Below, piece after piece: positions 1 to 6,419 of a stretch of DNA of 12,081 nt. The notes beneath the pieces were generated by a model. The model saw only the letters and a program-made list of their open reading frames with translations. It did not search any database and was not told the origin of the DNA. Where the stretch lies: NCBI GenBank assembly GCA_030640325.1, contig DAOWJM010000148.1, positions 1 through 12,081 of the forward strand, in the 5' to 3' direction. This DNA comes from Dehalococcoidia bacterium (lineage in GTDB: Bacteria; Chloroflexota; Dehalococcoidia; Dehalococcoidales; BS750m-G39). Numbering within the stretch: position 1 is the stretch's first letter; every line of letters starts with the position of its first letter. Position numbers and translations under genes: made by a program.

Positions 1-331
1 AACCAAAGAGAAGCTGGAGATACTGCGTGGTGCTGACTTCATTGTAATGAACGAGATTAAGAAGGCAAAGCTATATCGCCAACTCTGGCAGAGCTTCGCC
101 ATACTCACCGATGTCAAGTCTGTGGGGGTGATGGGTGATTATAGAACCTATGGCTATTTGGTTGCCATCCGTGCCGTAACCAGCGAGGATGCTATGACTG
201 CTGACTGGTCACGCCTCCCCTACGACCTGCTGGCTCGGATTTCCAATCGCATCGTCAATGAAGTTCCCGGCGTAAACCGGGTCGTCTATGATATAACCTC
301 CAAGCCCCCATCAACCATTGAGTGGGAGTAG
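1..331 (+). CDS. guaA: GMP synthase (glutamine-hydrolysing), C-terminal end only
   Basis: This is the last 109 codons of GMP synthase, which aminates XMP to GMP using glutamine and ATP in the cytoplasm. The frame is open from base 2 at the left edge, so the glutaminase domain and ATP-pyrophosphatase domain lie outside the window. The visible part is the C-terminal dimerisation domain. It contains the family-typical stretches VGVMGDYRTYGY, TSEDAMTADW and RISNRIVNEVPGVNRVVYDI, and it ends in the characteristic TSKPPSTIEWE, followed by TAG at 329-331. An internal ATG at 47 is not the start, because the upstream codons (TKEKLEILRGADFIV) also match the family. It opens the plus-strand purine gene series. 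The identification is secure; only the missing 5' part is unknown. Confidence 0.96.
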   Translation, partial: TKEKLEILRGADFIVMNEIKKAKLYRQLWQSFAILTDVKSVGVMGDYRTYGYLVAIRAVTSEDAMTADWSRLPYDLLARISNRIVNEVPGVNRVVYDITSKPPSTIEWE

Positions 332-356
332 ATGTCCCATAGCAGAAGGGGAAAAG

Positions 357-1427
357 ATGACCAGCAAAGACGAACTCCTTGATAAGATTGAAGAGATTGG
401 GACAATAAAGAGAGGGCTTTCGTTTAAGGACCGTGCACAAACAAGTGTGTATGGTCTTTATGTACAAAGCGGTCGCCTCCCTGGGGGTGCAATGCAATAC
501 ATGGCTGGAGGTAAGCTCATTAAAAAGCTGGTATTCATCAGGGAAACAGACGGCACCAGGAAGGTCAAAAAATACCAACCAGGAAACTGGGAAGTTAACG
601 TTGAGGTTACCTTATATGTTTGTACAGCATTGGAACGCCTGCGCAAGGAACAAACAAAATGGGCGCCGGAGAAGCTTATGGCATACGAGGCGAAAGAGAA
701 GTCTCACTATGCTTCTATTAACACGGTTAATAACTGTTTGCAAGAACACAGCGCTCAACTTAAGAAGGTTTGGGAACTAATCAACTCAGAACATAAGAAA
801 CATCACATTACCTTGTTTTTCAAAGAACTAGAACAAGAATGGCCTGTTGAATTCTTTGAAACAAAAATTGAAGAAGTATATAAGGCTATTAGTGAACAAT
901 TAGCTCAAAGTCTAATGTCGGCGTACCTCGTCGGTTACATGATAGGCAAAGGCTGGATATCGCAAGAAGAGGGAGGAGATAACGACCTATACTTGGGTGA
1001 TAGATTAGCGATTCTTATCAGGTCTGTCTTCAAAGGAGCTCAATCTAAAGGATTAGCTTTTGCAATGGCGTTCACCAGAGTTACCGCGGAAGGCACCTTG
1101 TCTGCTTTAAATACCGATAAACCCACTAAACCAACTTATGAGCCCTCAAAGTATGAAATACTTAATGAGATACTACTGACAGAAGGCAAAAATCTTATCA
1201 GTAAGCATTTCAAGCATCCCGAATTACTCGGTCGGTCTACTAGTATAAGCATAAACCCATTTAATCCATCAGATTACGAATATTTATTATCAGCATTTCT
1301 TGGTGGCCCAAGCCACTTGGGGCGCTTTGATACAGAAAAATTAGAAGGGATACTGAAAAAGTTATTACAAGATGATTATGATAGATACTATGAGGCTGCA
1401 AAGCTTCGGATAACTGCTAGCCATTAG
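357..1427 (+). CDS. Hypothetical protein of unknown function (356 aa)
   Basis: I do not recognise this protein. The chosen start is ATG 357, preceded by the purine-rich GAAGGGGAAAAG, which gives a usable ribosome binding site. A TTG at 318 would extend the protein by 13 residues into guaA and is less likely. The protein is mixed alpha/beta at the N-terminus (about residues 1-90, with KLVFIRETDGTRKVKKYQPG). It is then largely helical and charged (about 90-190, many K/E residues). A less charged segment at about 180-200 (LMSAYLVGYMIGKGW) is too weak to call a membrane span. No signal peptide, cysteine cluster or nucleotide-binding motif is visible. Codon use is richer in A/T-ending codons than guaA or purD, which hints that it was inserted between them. 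It is not preceded by the repeat found before the pur genes. It may be unrelated to purine synthesis. Confidence 0.75.
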   Translation: MTSKDELLDKIEEIGTIKRGLSFKDRAQTSVYGLYVQSGRLPGGAMQYMAGGKLIKKLVFIRETDGTRKVKKYQPGNWEVNVEVTLYVCTALERLRKEQTKWAPEKLMAYEAKEKSHYASINTVNNCLQEHSAQLKKVWELINSEHKKHHITLFFKELEQEWPVEFFETKIEEVYKAISEQLAQSLMSAYLVGYMIGKGWISQEEGGDNDLYLGDRLAILIRSVFKGAQSKGLAFAMAFTRVTAEGTLSALNTDKPTKPTYEPSKYEILNEILLTEGKNLISKHFKHPELLGRSTSISINPFNPSDYEYLLSAFLGGPSHLGRFDTEKLEGILKKLLQDDYDRYYEAAKLRITASH

Positions 1428-1453
1428 AAGTAGAATGCTGAGATGGGGCGTCC

Positions 1454-1531
1454 AAGAGGGGCTTCGCCCCTCTTCCCAATAACTCCCCCTCTCCTTGATA
1501 GGAGAGGGGGACACAGGGGGTGAGGTAGATA
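1454..1531 (+). repeat. Composite hairpin repeat before purD (copy 1)
   Basis: Two perfect inverted repeats are followed by a conserved tail. Hairpin A pairs AAGAGGGGC (1454-1462) with GCCCCTCTT (1466-1474) around a TTC loop. Hairpin B pairs CCCCCTCTCC (1485-1494) with GGAGAGGGGG (1501-1510) around TTGATA. The tail ACACA plus GGGGGTGAGGTAGATA (1516-1531) runs to the first codon of purD. The same layout recurs before purB, purC and hisG, so this is a dispersed family. No ORF or T-tract makes it a gene or a normal terminator. Confidence 0.85.
1516..1531 (+). promoter_or_regulatory. Repeat-borne ribosome binding site and AUA start of purD
   Basis: GGGGGTGAGGTAGATA contains GGGGGTGA, which differs at one base from the GGAGGTGA complement of the 16S rRNA 3' end. 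The GGGGG core ends 8 bases before ATA 1529, a normal Shine-Dalgarno spacing. The in-frame codon just before ATA is TAG (1526-1528), so no start further upstream can be used. That this site drives translation is inferred. Confidence 0.6.
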
Positions 1532-2797
1532 AAAATACTGGTTGTTGGCGGTGGAGCCAGGGAGCATACCCTGGTTTGGAAGCTAGCCCAGAGTCCCAAA
1601 GTCAAAGAAATTTATGTGGCTCTGGGCAACGCCGGCACCGCCGAGATTGCCCATAACCTTGCTCTTAAGCCTGCTGATATAGAATCGCTGGCCGAAATAG
1701 CCCGGGAAAAGAGCATTGACCTCACTGTCATTGGACCGGAGGCGCCTCTGGCTGATGGCATTGTCGACCACTTCATAGTCAGGGGTATTCCCATTTTTGG
1801 TGCCACTAAGCGAGCCGCTGAGCTCGAATCAAGCAAGGTGTTCGCCAAGGAGCTAATGCAAAAATATAATATCCCCTGCGCCCGAAGCACTAGCTTTTCT
1901 GACTATACTGAGGCAAAGGAATATATCAAGCGACAGATACCTCCTATCGTGGTTAAAGCCGATGGATTAGCTGCCGGTAAGGGGGTAACTGTAGCCGATT
2001 CAATACCTCAAGCTCTGGACGCTCTGTCCAATATAATGGAGGCTAGAGCCTTTGGCGCTGCTGGCGACAGGGTAATCATTGAGGAGTGCCTATCAGGGAG
2101 AGAGATGAGTATTTTCGCCTTTACCGATGGCAAAGCCGTCATTCCTATGGTATCAGCCTGCGATTATAAACCGATATTTGATGGTGACCAGGGACCTAAT
2201 ACTGGCGGTATGGGTAGCTATAGCCCGCCGCACTTTATGAGTCCAACCCTGGCTAAAACAGTAAGGGAGACCATCATGGAGCCGGCGGTAAGGGCTATGG
2301 AAAAAGAAGAAAGACTTTACAAAGGTGTTCTATATGGCGGGTTGATGATTACCAATGACGGACCAAAGGTGCTAGAATTTAATGCCCGGTTTGGCGACCC
2401 GGAGGCACAGGTTACCCTGCCTTTGCTCAAAACTGACCTGGTAGATATTATGCTGGCAGTGATTGATAACAAACTTGAGCAGATAGATGTGGAATGGAGC
2501 GATGACGCCTGTGTTGGGGTGGTAATGGCGTCAGCCGGCTACCCCGGCAGCTATGAAACAGGCTTCCCCATTACCGGGCTGGATAATTTGGACAGAGATA
2601 TTTTGGTATTTCACGCCGGAACCAAGGTAGGCTCACAGCCGGGGCAGGTATTGACCAATGGAGGGCGAGTGCTCACCGTAGTTGCCAGGGGCAAGACCCT
2701 CGCCGAAGCCAGAGAGAAGGTATATGCCAATATATCACGGATTCACTTTGAGGGTTGCCATTATCGCAAGGACATCGCCCTGCTAAAGGAGGGTTAA
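1529..2797 (+). CDS. purD: Phosphoribosylamine-glycine ligase (GAR synthetase), apparent AUA start
   Basis: PurD joins phosphoribosylamine and glycine with ATP, the second step of de novo purine synthesis. From ATA 1529 the product is 422 residues, the usual family length. The N-terminal glycine motif VVGGGAREH is at residues 5-13 and GPEAPL at 69-74. The ATP-grasp segment VVKADGLAAGKGV is at 141-153, DQGPNTGGMGSY at 220-231 and the metal/ATP site EFNARFGDPE at 283-292. No ATG, GTG or TTG lies between the in-frame TAG (1526-1528) and GTG 1616. Starting at GTG 1616 would delete the whole first strand and the GGGAREH motif, so it is rejected. ATA 1529 sits exactly where family members have Met (I-K-I-L-V-V-G); CTG 1538 is the other possibility. 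Function is certain, the start codon is not. Confidence 0.93.
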   Translation: MKILVVGGGAREHTLVWKLAQSPKVKEIYVALGNAGTAEIAHNLALKPADIESLAEIAREKSIDLTVIGPEAPLADGIVDHFIVRGIPIFGATKRAAELESSKVFAKELMQKYNIPCARSTSFSDYTEAKEYIKRQIPPIVVKADGLAAGKGVTVADSIPQALDALSNIMEARAFGAAGDRVIIEECLSGREMSIFAFTDGKAVIPMVSACDYKPIFDGDQGPNTGGMGSYSPPHFMSPTLAKTVRETIMEPAVRAMEKEERLYKGVLYGGLMITNDGPKVLEFNARFGDPEAQVTLPLLKTDLVDIMLAVIDNKLEQIDVEWSDDACVGVVMASAGYPGSYETGFPITGLDNLDRDILVFHAGTKVGSQPGQVLTNGGRVLTVVARGKTLAEAREKVYANISRIHFEGCHYRKDIALLKEG

Positions 2798-2810
2798 TAG
2801 AGGGATGATT

Positions 2811-2830
2811 GAAGGGGCTTAGCCCCACTT
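2811..2830 (+). repeat. Partial hairpin A of the repeat family, after purD
   Basis: A short inverted repeat, GGGGC-TTA-GCCCC (2814-2826), resembles hairpin A of the other copies but its outer arms no longer match (GAA versus ACTT). It looks like a decayed copy. Hairpin B is absent from this spacer. Confidence 0.55.
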
Positions 2831-2843
2831 TAATAAAATACTA

Positions 2844-2896
2844 AACTTTAGGGATTTGAATTTGTTTAGGATTTAGAAATTAGAGTTTAGGATTTC
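2844..2896 (+). repeat. Degenerate TTTAGGATTT repeats before purE
   Basis: Three related short units, TTTAGGGATTT (2847-2857), TTTAGGATTTAG (2865-2876) and TTTAGGATTTC (2886-2896), are spaced about 20 bases apart in an A/T-rich stretch. They fill the place that hairpin B occupies in the other spacers. No function is apparent. Confidence 0.5.
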
Positions 2897-2903
2897 ACGA
2901 AAG

Positions 2904-2919
2904 GGGGGTGAGGTAGATA
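2904..2919 (+). promoter_or_regulatory. Conserved 16-mer serving as purE ribosome binding site
   Basis: GGGGGTGAGGTAGATA, identical to the purD copy, ends 2 bases before ATG 2922. Here GAGGT (2910-2914) stands 7 bases from the ATG and is the likely pairing site for 16S rRNA. The 16-mer is intact although hairpin B is missing upstream. Confidence 0.6.
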
Positions 2920-2921
2920 AA

Positions 2922-3389
2922 ATGCCATTAGTAGCCGTAGTTATGGGTTCCAAATCAGATGCTGAAGCCATGCAGCCAACGCTGGATACTTTAGATGCAC
3001 TTGGTATTGATTATGAGGTTAATGTAATATCAGCCCACCGCAACCCGGAAAGGGCAAGGCAATATGGGCTGGCGGCACAAGGTCGTGGGATTGAGGTTAT
3101 AATTGCTGCTGCCGGCGGAGCAGCCCATCTGCCCGGAGTCCTGGCTAGCTGGACTACCTTGCCCGTCATCGGTGTGCCATTAGCCACCAGTGAACTGGGG
3201 GGTATTGATGCCCTCTACTCAATAGTTCAGATGCCAGCCGGGATACCGGTAGCCAGCGTAGCTATAGGCAGTGCTGGGGCTAAGAATGCTGCCTACCTGG
3301 CTGCCGAAATCTTAAGCCTGAAATATGATAAGATACGAAAAGCCTACGAAAAGTATAGAAGCCAGCTACAAGGAGAGGGAGGTGTTTAA
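2922..3389 (+). CDS. purE: N5-carboxyaminoimidazole ribonucleotide mutase (PurE)
   Basis: PurE moves the carboxyl group of N5-CAIR to carbon, giving CAIR for the PurC step. The 155-residue length and motifs fit the bacterial class I enzyme: GSKSD at 9-13, the active-site SAHR at 37-40 (His39), and AGGAAHLPG at 64-72 (His69). ATG 2922 is supported by the GAGGT site 7 bases upstream. Class I PurE normally works with PurK, which makes N5-CAIR; no purK is visible here. It may lie elsewhere. purE is the third purine gene of the plus-strand series and lies between purD and purB. The C-terminal 25 residues are lysine-rich and helical. Confidence 0.95.
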   Translation: MPLVAVVMGSKSDAEAMQPTLDTLDALGIDYEVNVISAHRNPERARQYGLAAQGRGIEVIIAAAGGAAHLPGVLASWTTLPVIGVPLATSELGGIDALYSIVQMPAGIPVASVAIGSAGAKNAAYLAAEILSLKYDKIRKAYEKYRSQLQGEGGV

Positions 3390-3400
3390 TTAAGGGTAGA

Positions 3401-3520
3401 TTGAAGGGGCGAAGCCCCAAATACATTATAGGGAGTTTTAGAGGGACGGAGTCCCTCTTACATAACTTCTCTTCCCCCTCTCAAAGAATGGAGAGGGGGA
3501 TACAGGGGGTGAGGTTGATA
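3401..3520 (+). repeat. Composite hairpin repeat before purB (copy 3)
   Basis: Three inverted repeats lie in order: GGGGC-GAA-GCCCC (3406-3418); AGAGGGAC-GGA-GTCCCTCT (3440-3458), whose arms differ from other copies by matched changes that keep pairing; and hairpin B, CCCCCTCTC (3474-3482) with GAGAGGGGG (3491-3499). The tail is TACA plus GGGGGTGAGGTTGATA (3505-3520). The matched change in the second hairpin (GGGGC/GCCCC to GGGAC/GTCCC) suggests selection for the fold or copy-specific conversion. Confidence 0.82.
3505..3520 (+). promoter_or_regulatory. Conserved 16-mer upstream of purB, displaced from the start
   Basis: GGGGGTGAGGTTGATA ends 22 bases before ATG 3543. A separate, conventional AAGGAG (3530-3535) lies 7 bases before the ATG, so here the 16-mer probably is not the working ribosome binding site. 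Confidence 0.45.
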
Positions 3521-3542
3521 TACAATCCCAAGGAGACAACAA

Positions 3543-4892
3543 ATGATTGAGCGATATTCCAGACCTCGGATGAAAAGAATCTGGTCGGACGAGAATAAGT
3601 TTGATAAGTGGCTTCGGGTGGAGATTGCTGTCTGTGAGGCGTGGACTGAACTGGGCGTCATTCCCAGGGAAGCCCTGTCCAAGATAAAGCTAGCCCGGGT
3701 TAACCTTAAACGCATGGAGGAGATTTTAAAAGAAACTCACCATGATATGACTGCCTTCCTTGGCTCTGTGTCAGAGAGCCTGGGAGATGAATCGCGCTTT
3801 ATCCACCTTGGTCTTACCTCCTCTGATGTAATAGATACTGCCCTCAGCCTGCAGCTAATCGAGTCCGCCGAGCTATTGAGTCAGGATATAAAGGAACTCA
3901 TCTCAGCATTGGCGCAAAAGGCGATAAAACATAAATATACAACTATGATTGGTCGCACTCACGGGGTTCATGCTGAGCCAATCTCCTTTGGTTTTAAACT
4001 GGCACTATGGACTGAGGAGATGAGGCGCAATTTACAAAGACTGGCTGAAGCTAAAAAAGTCATCGCTGTGGGCAAGATTTCAGGAGCAGTGGGCACCTAT
4101 GCTACCCTGTCTCCTGAGGTTGAAGAGAAGGCTTGCGCCAGGTTGGGGTTTGTCCCAGCCCCTGTTTCCAGCCAGGTTTTGCAACGCGACCGCCACGCTC
4201 AATTCATTACCACTTTAGCTATAATCGCTAGCTCACTGGAGAAATTTGCTACTGAGATTAGGGGGCTACAGAAAACCGAGACAAGAGAAGTGGAAGAACC
4301 CTTTGCCGCCGGTCAGACTGGCTCTTCGGCTATGCCACATAAGCGCAACCCAGAGCTTTGTGAGCGAATCTGTGGCTTAGCCCGGCTGGTAAGAGGCTAT
4401 GCTATAACCTCAATGGAAAATATTGCCCTGTGGCATGAACGGGACATCTCTCACTCCTCCACCGAACGCATTATCCTGCCTGACTCCTGCCTGGTGGTGG
4501 ATTACACCCTGACCCTTTTCACATCAATAATGAGGGGGTTACAAGTTTACCCACGAAAGATGAAGCGGGATATAGAGCTTACCAAGGGCTTAATCTTCTC
4601 CCAGCGGGTAATGCTCGCCCTTATAGATAAAGGGCTGAGTCGGCAAAAAGCCTATGAAATGGTGCAGCGCAACGCAATGAAGGCATGGAAGGGGAATAAA
4701 AACTTCCTTACCCTGCTCAAGGCTGACGCTGAGGTTACTGCCGTCCTGCCTCATAGTGAGCTGGAGCAAATTTTTGACGAGCAATACTACCTGCGCTATA
4801 TGGATGATATTTTTAAGCGATTGGGCTTAACCGAGGCGCAATGGAAAGGTGGTATAGCTGAGCCTTCAGACTTTGCTCCCAGAGCAATATAA
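3543..4892 (+). CDS. purB: Adenylosuccinate lyase
   Basis: PurB releases fumarate from SAICAR to give AICAR, and from adenylosuccinate to give AMP. The 449-residue protein belongs to the fumarase/aspartase superfamily. It shows the N-terminal MIERYSRPRMKRIWSDENKF, ETHHDMTAF at 64-72, TSSDVIDTA at 92-100, GRTHGVHAEP at 137-146 with the expected catalytic His140, and the superfamily signature SSAMPHKRNP at 261-270 carrying the flexible-loop serine. ATG 3543 is chosen because AAGGAG precedes it at a good distance and it matches the usual N-terminus. It stands between purE and purC in the purine series. Nothing is missing. Confidence 0.97.
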   Translation: MIERYSRPRMKRIWSDENKFDKWLRVEIAVCEAWTELGVIPREALSKIKLARVNLKRMEEILKETHHDMTAFLGSVSESLGDESRFIHLGLTSSDVIDTALSLQLIESAELLSQDIKELISALAQKAIKHKYTTMIGRTHGVHAEPISFGFKLALWTEEMRRNLQRLAEAKKVIAVGKISGAVGTYATLSPEVEEKACARLGFVPAPVSSQVLQRDRHAQFITTLAIIASSLEKFATEIRGLQKTETREVEEPFAAGQTGSSAMPHKRNPELCERICGLARLVRGYAITSMENIALWHERDISHSSTERIILPDSCLVVDYTLTLFTSIMRGLQVYPRKMKRDIELTKGLIFSQRVMLALIDKGLSRQKAYEMVQRNAMKAWKGNKNFLTLLKADAEVTAVLPHSELEQIFDEQYYLRYMDDIFKRLGLTEAQWKGGIAEPSDFAPRAI

Positions 4893-4929
4893 TGAGTATT
4901 AGCTCAATAGGTCACTCATCAAGGGAAGG

Positions 4930-5100
4930 TTGAAGGGGCGAAGCCCCTTCAAAAGTAATCCCTCCCCCCTTACTCTGGAGTTAACAATTAAGGGGAGTTT
5001 TAGAGGGGCGAAGCCCCTCTAAAAGAAATTACCTCCCCCTTCCCCTTGATAAGGGGAAGGGGGATACAAGGGGGATAGGGTTATTAAATAAGAACCTAAA
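4930..5100 (+). repeat. Composite hairpin repeat before purC (copy 4), two A hairpins
   Basis: This is the longest and best-paired copy. TTGAAGGGGC (4930-4939) pairs with GCCCCTTCAA (4943-4952) around GAA. TTTTAGAGGGGC (4998-5009) pairs with GCCCCTCTAAAA (5013-5024) around GAA. Hairpin B pairs CCCCCTTCCCCTT (5035-5047) with AAGGGGAAGGGGG (5051-5063). Its own tail is decayed (GATACAAGGGGGATAGGG, from 5063), and a fresh copy of the 16-mer lies further on, next to purC. The spacer from 4893 to 5110 holds no ORF. Confidence 0.85.
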
Positions 5101-5116
5101 GGGGGTGAGGTTGATA
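5101..5116 (+). promoter_or_regulatory. Conserved 16-mer spanning the purC start
   Basis: GGGGGTGAGGTTGATA is in the same reading phase as in purD and hisG, but the TAG codon of those copies is TTG here. GTG 5105, TTG 5111 and ATA 5114 are therefore all open to purC. GGGGG is 5 bases from TTG and 8 from ATA, while GTG lies inside it. Confidence 0.55.
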
Positions 5117-6037
5117 AGTAATACTAGCCCAGCGGTTTTGCTAGATACAGGTTTATCTCTGCCATTGTTTTTTCGGGGCAAGGTGCGTGATACCTATGAC
5201 CTGGGCAATCTGCTGCTTATTGTAGCCACCGACCGAATCTCAGCCTTTGATGTTGTCCTACCCTGTGGCATTCCCAATAAGGGTTTGGTGCTGAATAAAC
5301 TCTCTGCTTTCTGGTTCAACCAGACCAGGGATTTGGTGCCTAACCATCTAGTAGAAGCAGTGGATGATGTTCGCTGTCTTGACGCTTATCTTTCTGCTGA
5401 GAGCCGTTTTGCCTATCCTTCTTACCTCGCTGGGCGGTCTATGGTGGTCAAAAAGGTCAAGCGTATCCTTGTTGAGTGCGTGGTGCGTGGTTATCTTGCC
5501 GGTTCGGCTTGGGAGGAGTATCAGCAATATGGCACTATCTCCGGCTTGCCTTTGCCCAAGGGATTGAAACAAAGCCAGGAATTACCTCAGCCTTTATTCA
5601 CCCCCACTACCAAGGCAGAAACCGGGCATGACCAGCCGCTATCTATGGGTGAGGTGAAGAAATTAGTTGGTGACCATATAGCAGAGGAGATGGAGGAGAA
5701 AAGCTTGGCCGTCTATAACTATGCTCAACGATATGCCATAGCCAGAGGTATTATCATTGCTGATACCAAATTTGAGTTTGGATTGGACGGTGATAAGCTA
5801 ATCCTCATTGATGAGCTATTGACCCCAGACTCATCCCGCTTCTGGGATGCTGAGCTATATAAAGTTGGTCAGTCCCAGCCCAGCTTTGACAAGCAGCCAG
5901 TAAGAGACTGGCTCACTGAGTCAGGGTGGAACAAGGAGCCACCCGCCCCCATGCTACCGCCAGAGGTTATTGAGGCTACTACCAGGAGATACGAGCAGGC
6001 TTATGAGAAGTTAACTGGTAGGAAACTGAGTATTTAG
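5111..6037 (+). CDS. purC: SAICAR synthetase (phosphoribosylaminoimidazole-succinocarboxamide synthase)
   Basis: PurC ligates aspartate to CAIR with ATP, forming SAICAR, the substrate of PurB encoded just upstream. Numbered from TTG 5111, GKVRDTYDLG is at about residues 23-32, ATDRISAFDV at 39-48, VVRGYLAGSAWEEY at 124-137, ADTKFEFG at 217-224 and DELLTPDSSRFW at 234-245. All are hallmarks of the roughly 300-residue SAICAR synthetase form. The start is uncertain. GTG 5105 overlaps its own G-run, TTG 5111 has GGGGG 5 bases upstream, and ATA 5114 would match the phase inferred for purD and hisG. The first family-like residues (NTSPAVLLDT) begin just after ATA, so any of the three gives a complete enzyme. 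Confidence 0.95.
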   Translation: MISNTSPAVLLDTGLSLPLFFRGKVRDTYDLGNLLLIVATDRISAFDVVLPCGIPNKGLVLNKLSAFWFNQTRDLVPNHLVEAVDDVRCLDAYLSAESRFAYPSYLAGRSMVVKKVKRILVECVVRGYLAGSAWEEYQQYGTISGLPLPKGLKQSQELPQPLFTPTTKAETGHDQPLSMGEVKKLVGDHIAEEMEEKSLAVYNYAQRYAIARGIIIADTKFEFGLDGDKLILIDELLTPDSSRFWDAELYKVGQSQPSFDKQPVRDWLTESGWNKEPPAPMLPPEVIEATTRRYEQAYEKLTGRKLSI

Positions 6038-6066
6038 CATCCAATTTTTCAGAATAGGAGAGAAAT

Positions 6067-6381
6067 ATGCCTGAAGAGAAAGAAGTTCCTGAGTACTATT
6101 CAGACCACTTCATGATTGCCGGAGGACCTTACGGCGCAGTGATTAACTTTGCCAAGAGTCCTCCCGAGCCTGGTCCAGGCAAGGTGCCGGAAACAGTGGC
6201 CAGGGTTCGGATGAGCTACGAGCACTTAAAAACCATAACTTTTGTTCTAGCTCGCCATGTTAAAAAGATAGAGAGGGAAAATAGTGTGTCTTACCCTATC
6301 CCGCCAAAGGTCCTTTCAGGGCTTGGTATAGCCAAGGAGGATTGGGACGGGTTCTGGGAAAGCACCAATTTTCAAATCTGA
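6067..6381 (+). CDS. Small DUF3467-like protein
   Basis: A 104-residue soluble protein starts at ATG 6067, with AGGAG at 6056-6060 as ribosome binding site, 29 bases after purC, so it is probably co-transcribed with it. The pattern YYSDHFMIAGGPYGAVINF, then VARVRMSYEHLKTITFVLARHVKKIE, resembles the DUF3467 family as I recall it (YSN...SPYEF...RI.MSP.HAK...AL...I..YE). The family's biochemical role is unknown to me. The region 26-42 is rich in proline and glycine, and residues 55-80 form a likely amphipathic helix. There is no signal peptide or catalytic motif. The gene is real by its binding site and composition; the family link is by memory only. Confidence 0.75.
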   Translation: MPEEKEVPEYYSDHFMIAGGPYGAVINFAKSPPEPGPGKVPETVARVRMSYEHLKTITFVLARHVKKIERENSVSYPIPPKVLSGLGIAKEDWDGFWESTNFQI

Positions 6382-6419
6382 TTTTAACCAAAGGCATGAT
6401 TAGAAAGCCGAATTACTTC

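Noticed and set aside
458..646. Minus-strand and alternate-frame ORFs inside 255-780
   Set aside because: They overlap the longer plus-strand frame from 357, have no ribosome binding site and show no family-like sequence.
1526..1528. UAG recoding: reading purD and hisG from GTG through TAG (GTG AGG TAG ATA)
   Set aside because: Starting at ATA after the TAG needs fewer assumptions, and there is no stop-codon readthrough or pyrrolysine signal. GTG also lies inside the G-run that would be the ribosome binding site.
1616..2797. purD starting at GTG 1616
   Set aside because: It would drop 29 residues including the conserved VVGGGAREH motif, which is clearly encoded in frame upstream.
3458..3715. 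Minus-strand ORF ending in a PHPLYPPLHSLRGGREVM-like peptide, and similar ORFs at 1417-1605 and 10984-11301
   Set aside because: They are translations of the hairpin repeats read through neighbouring genes in another frame. The similar IYLTPxxPLS peptides come from the shared 16-mer, not from a protein family.
1454..5063. Hairpins as CRISPR repeats or intrinsic terminators of each pur gene
   Set aside because: Copies are not evenly spaced and lack unique spacers. None is followed by a convincing U-tract, and they lie between genes that should be co-expressed.
6382..6419. Bidirectional terminator between the convergent clusters
   Set aside because: The 38 bases contain no stable inverted repeat followed by a T-tract on either strand.
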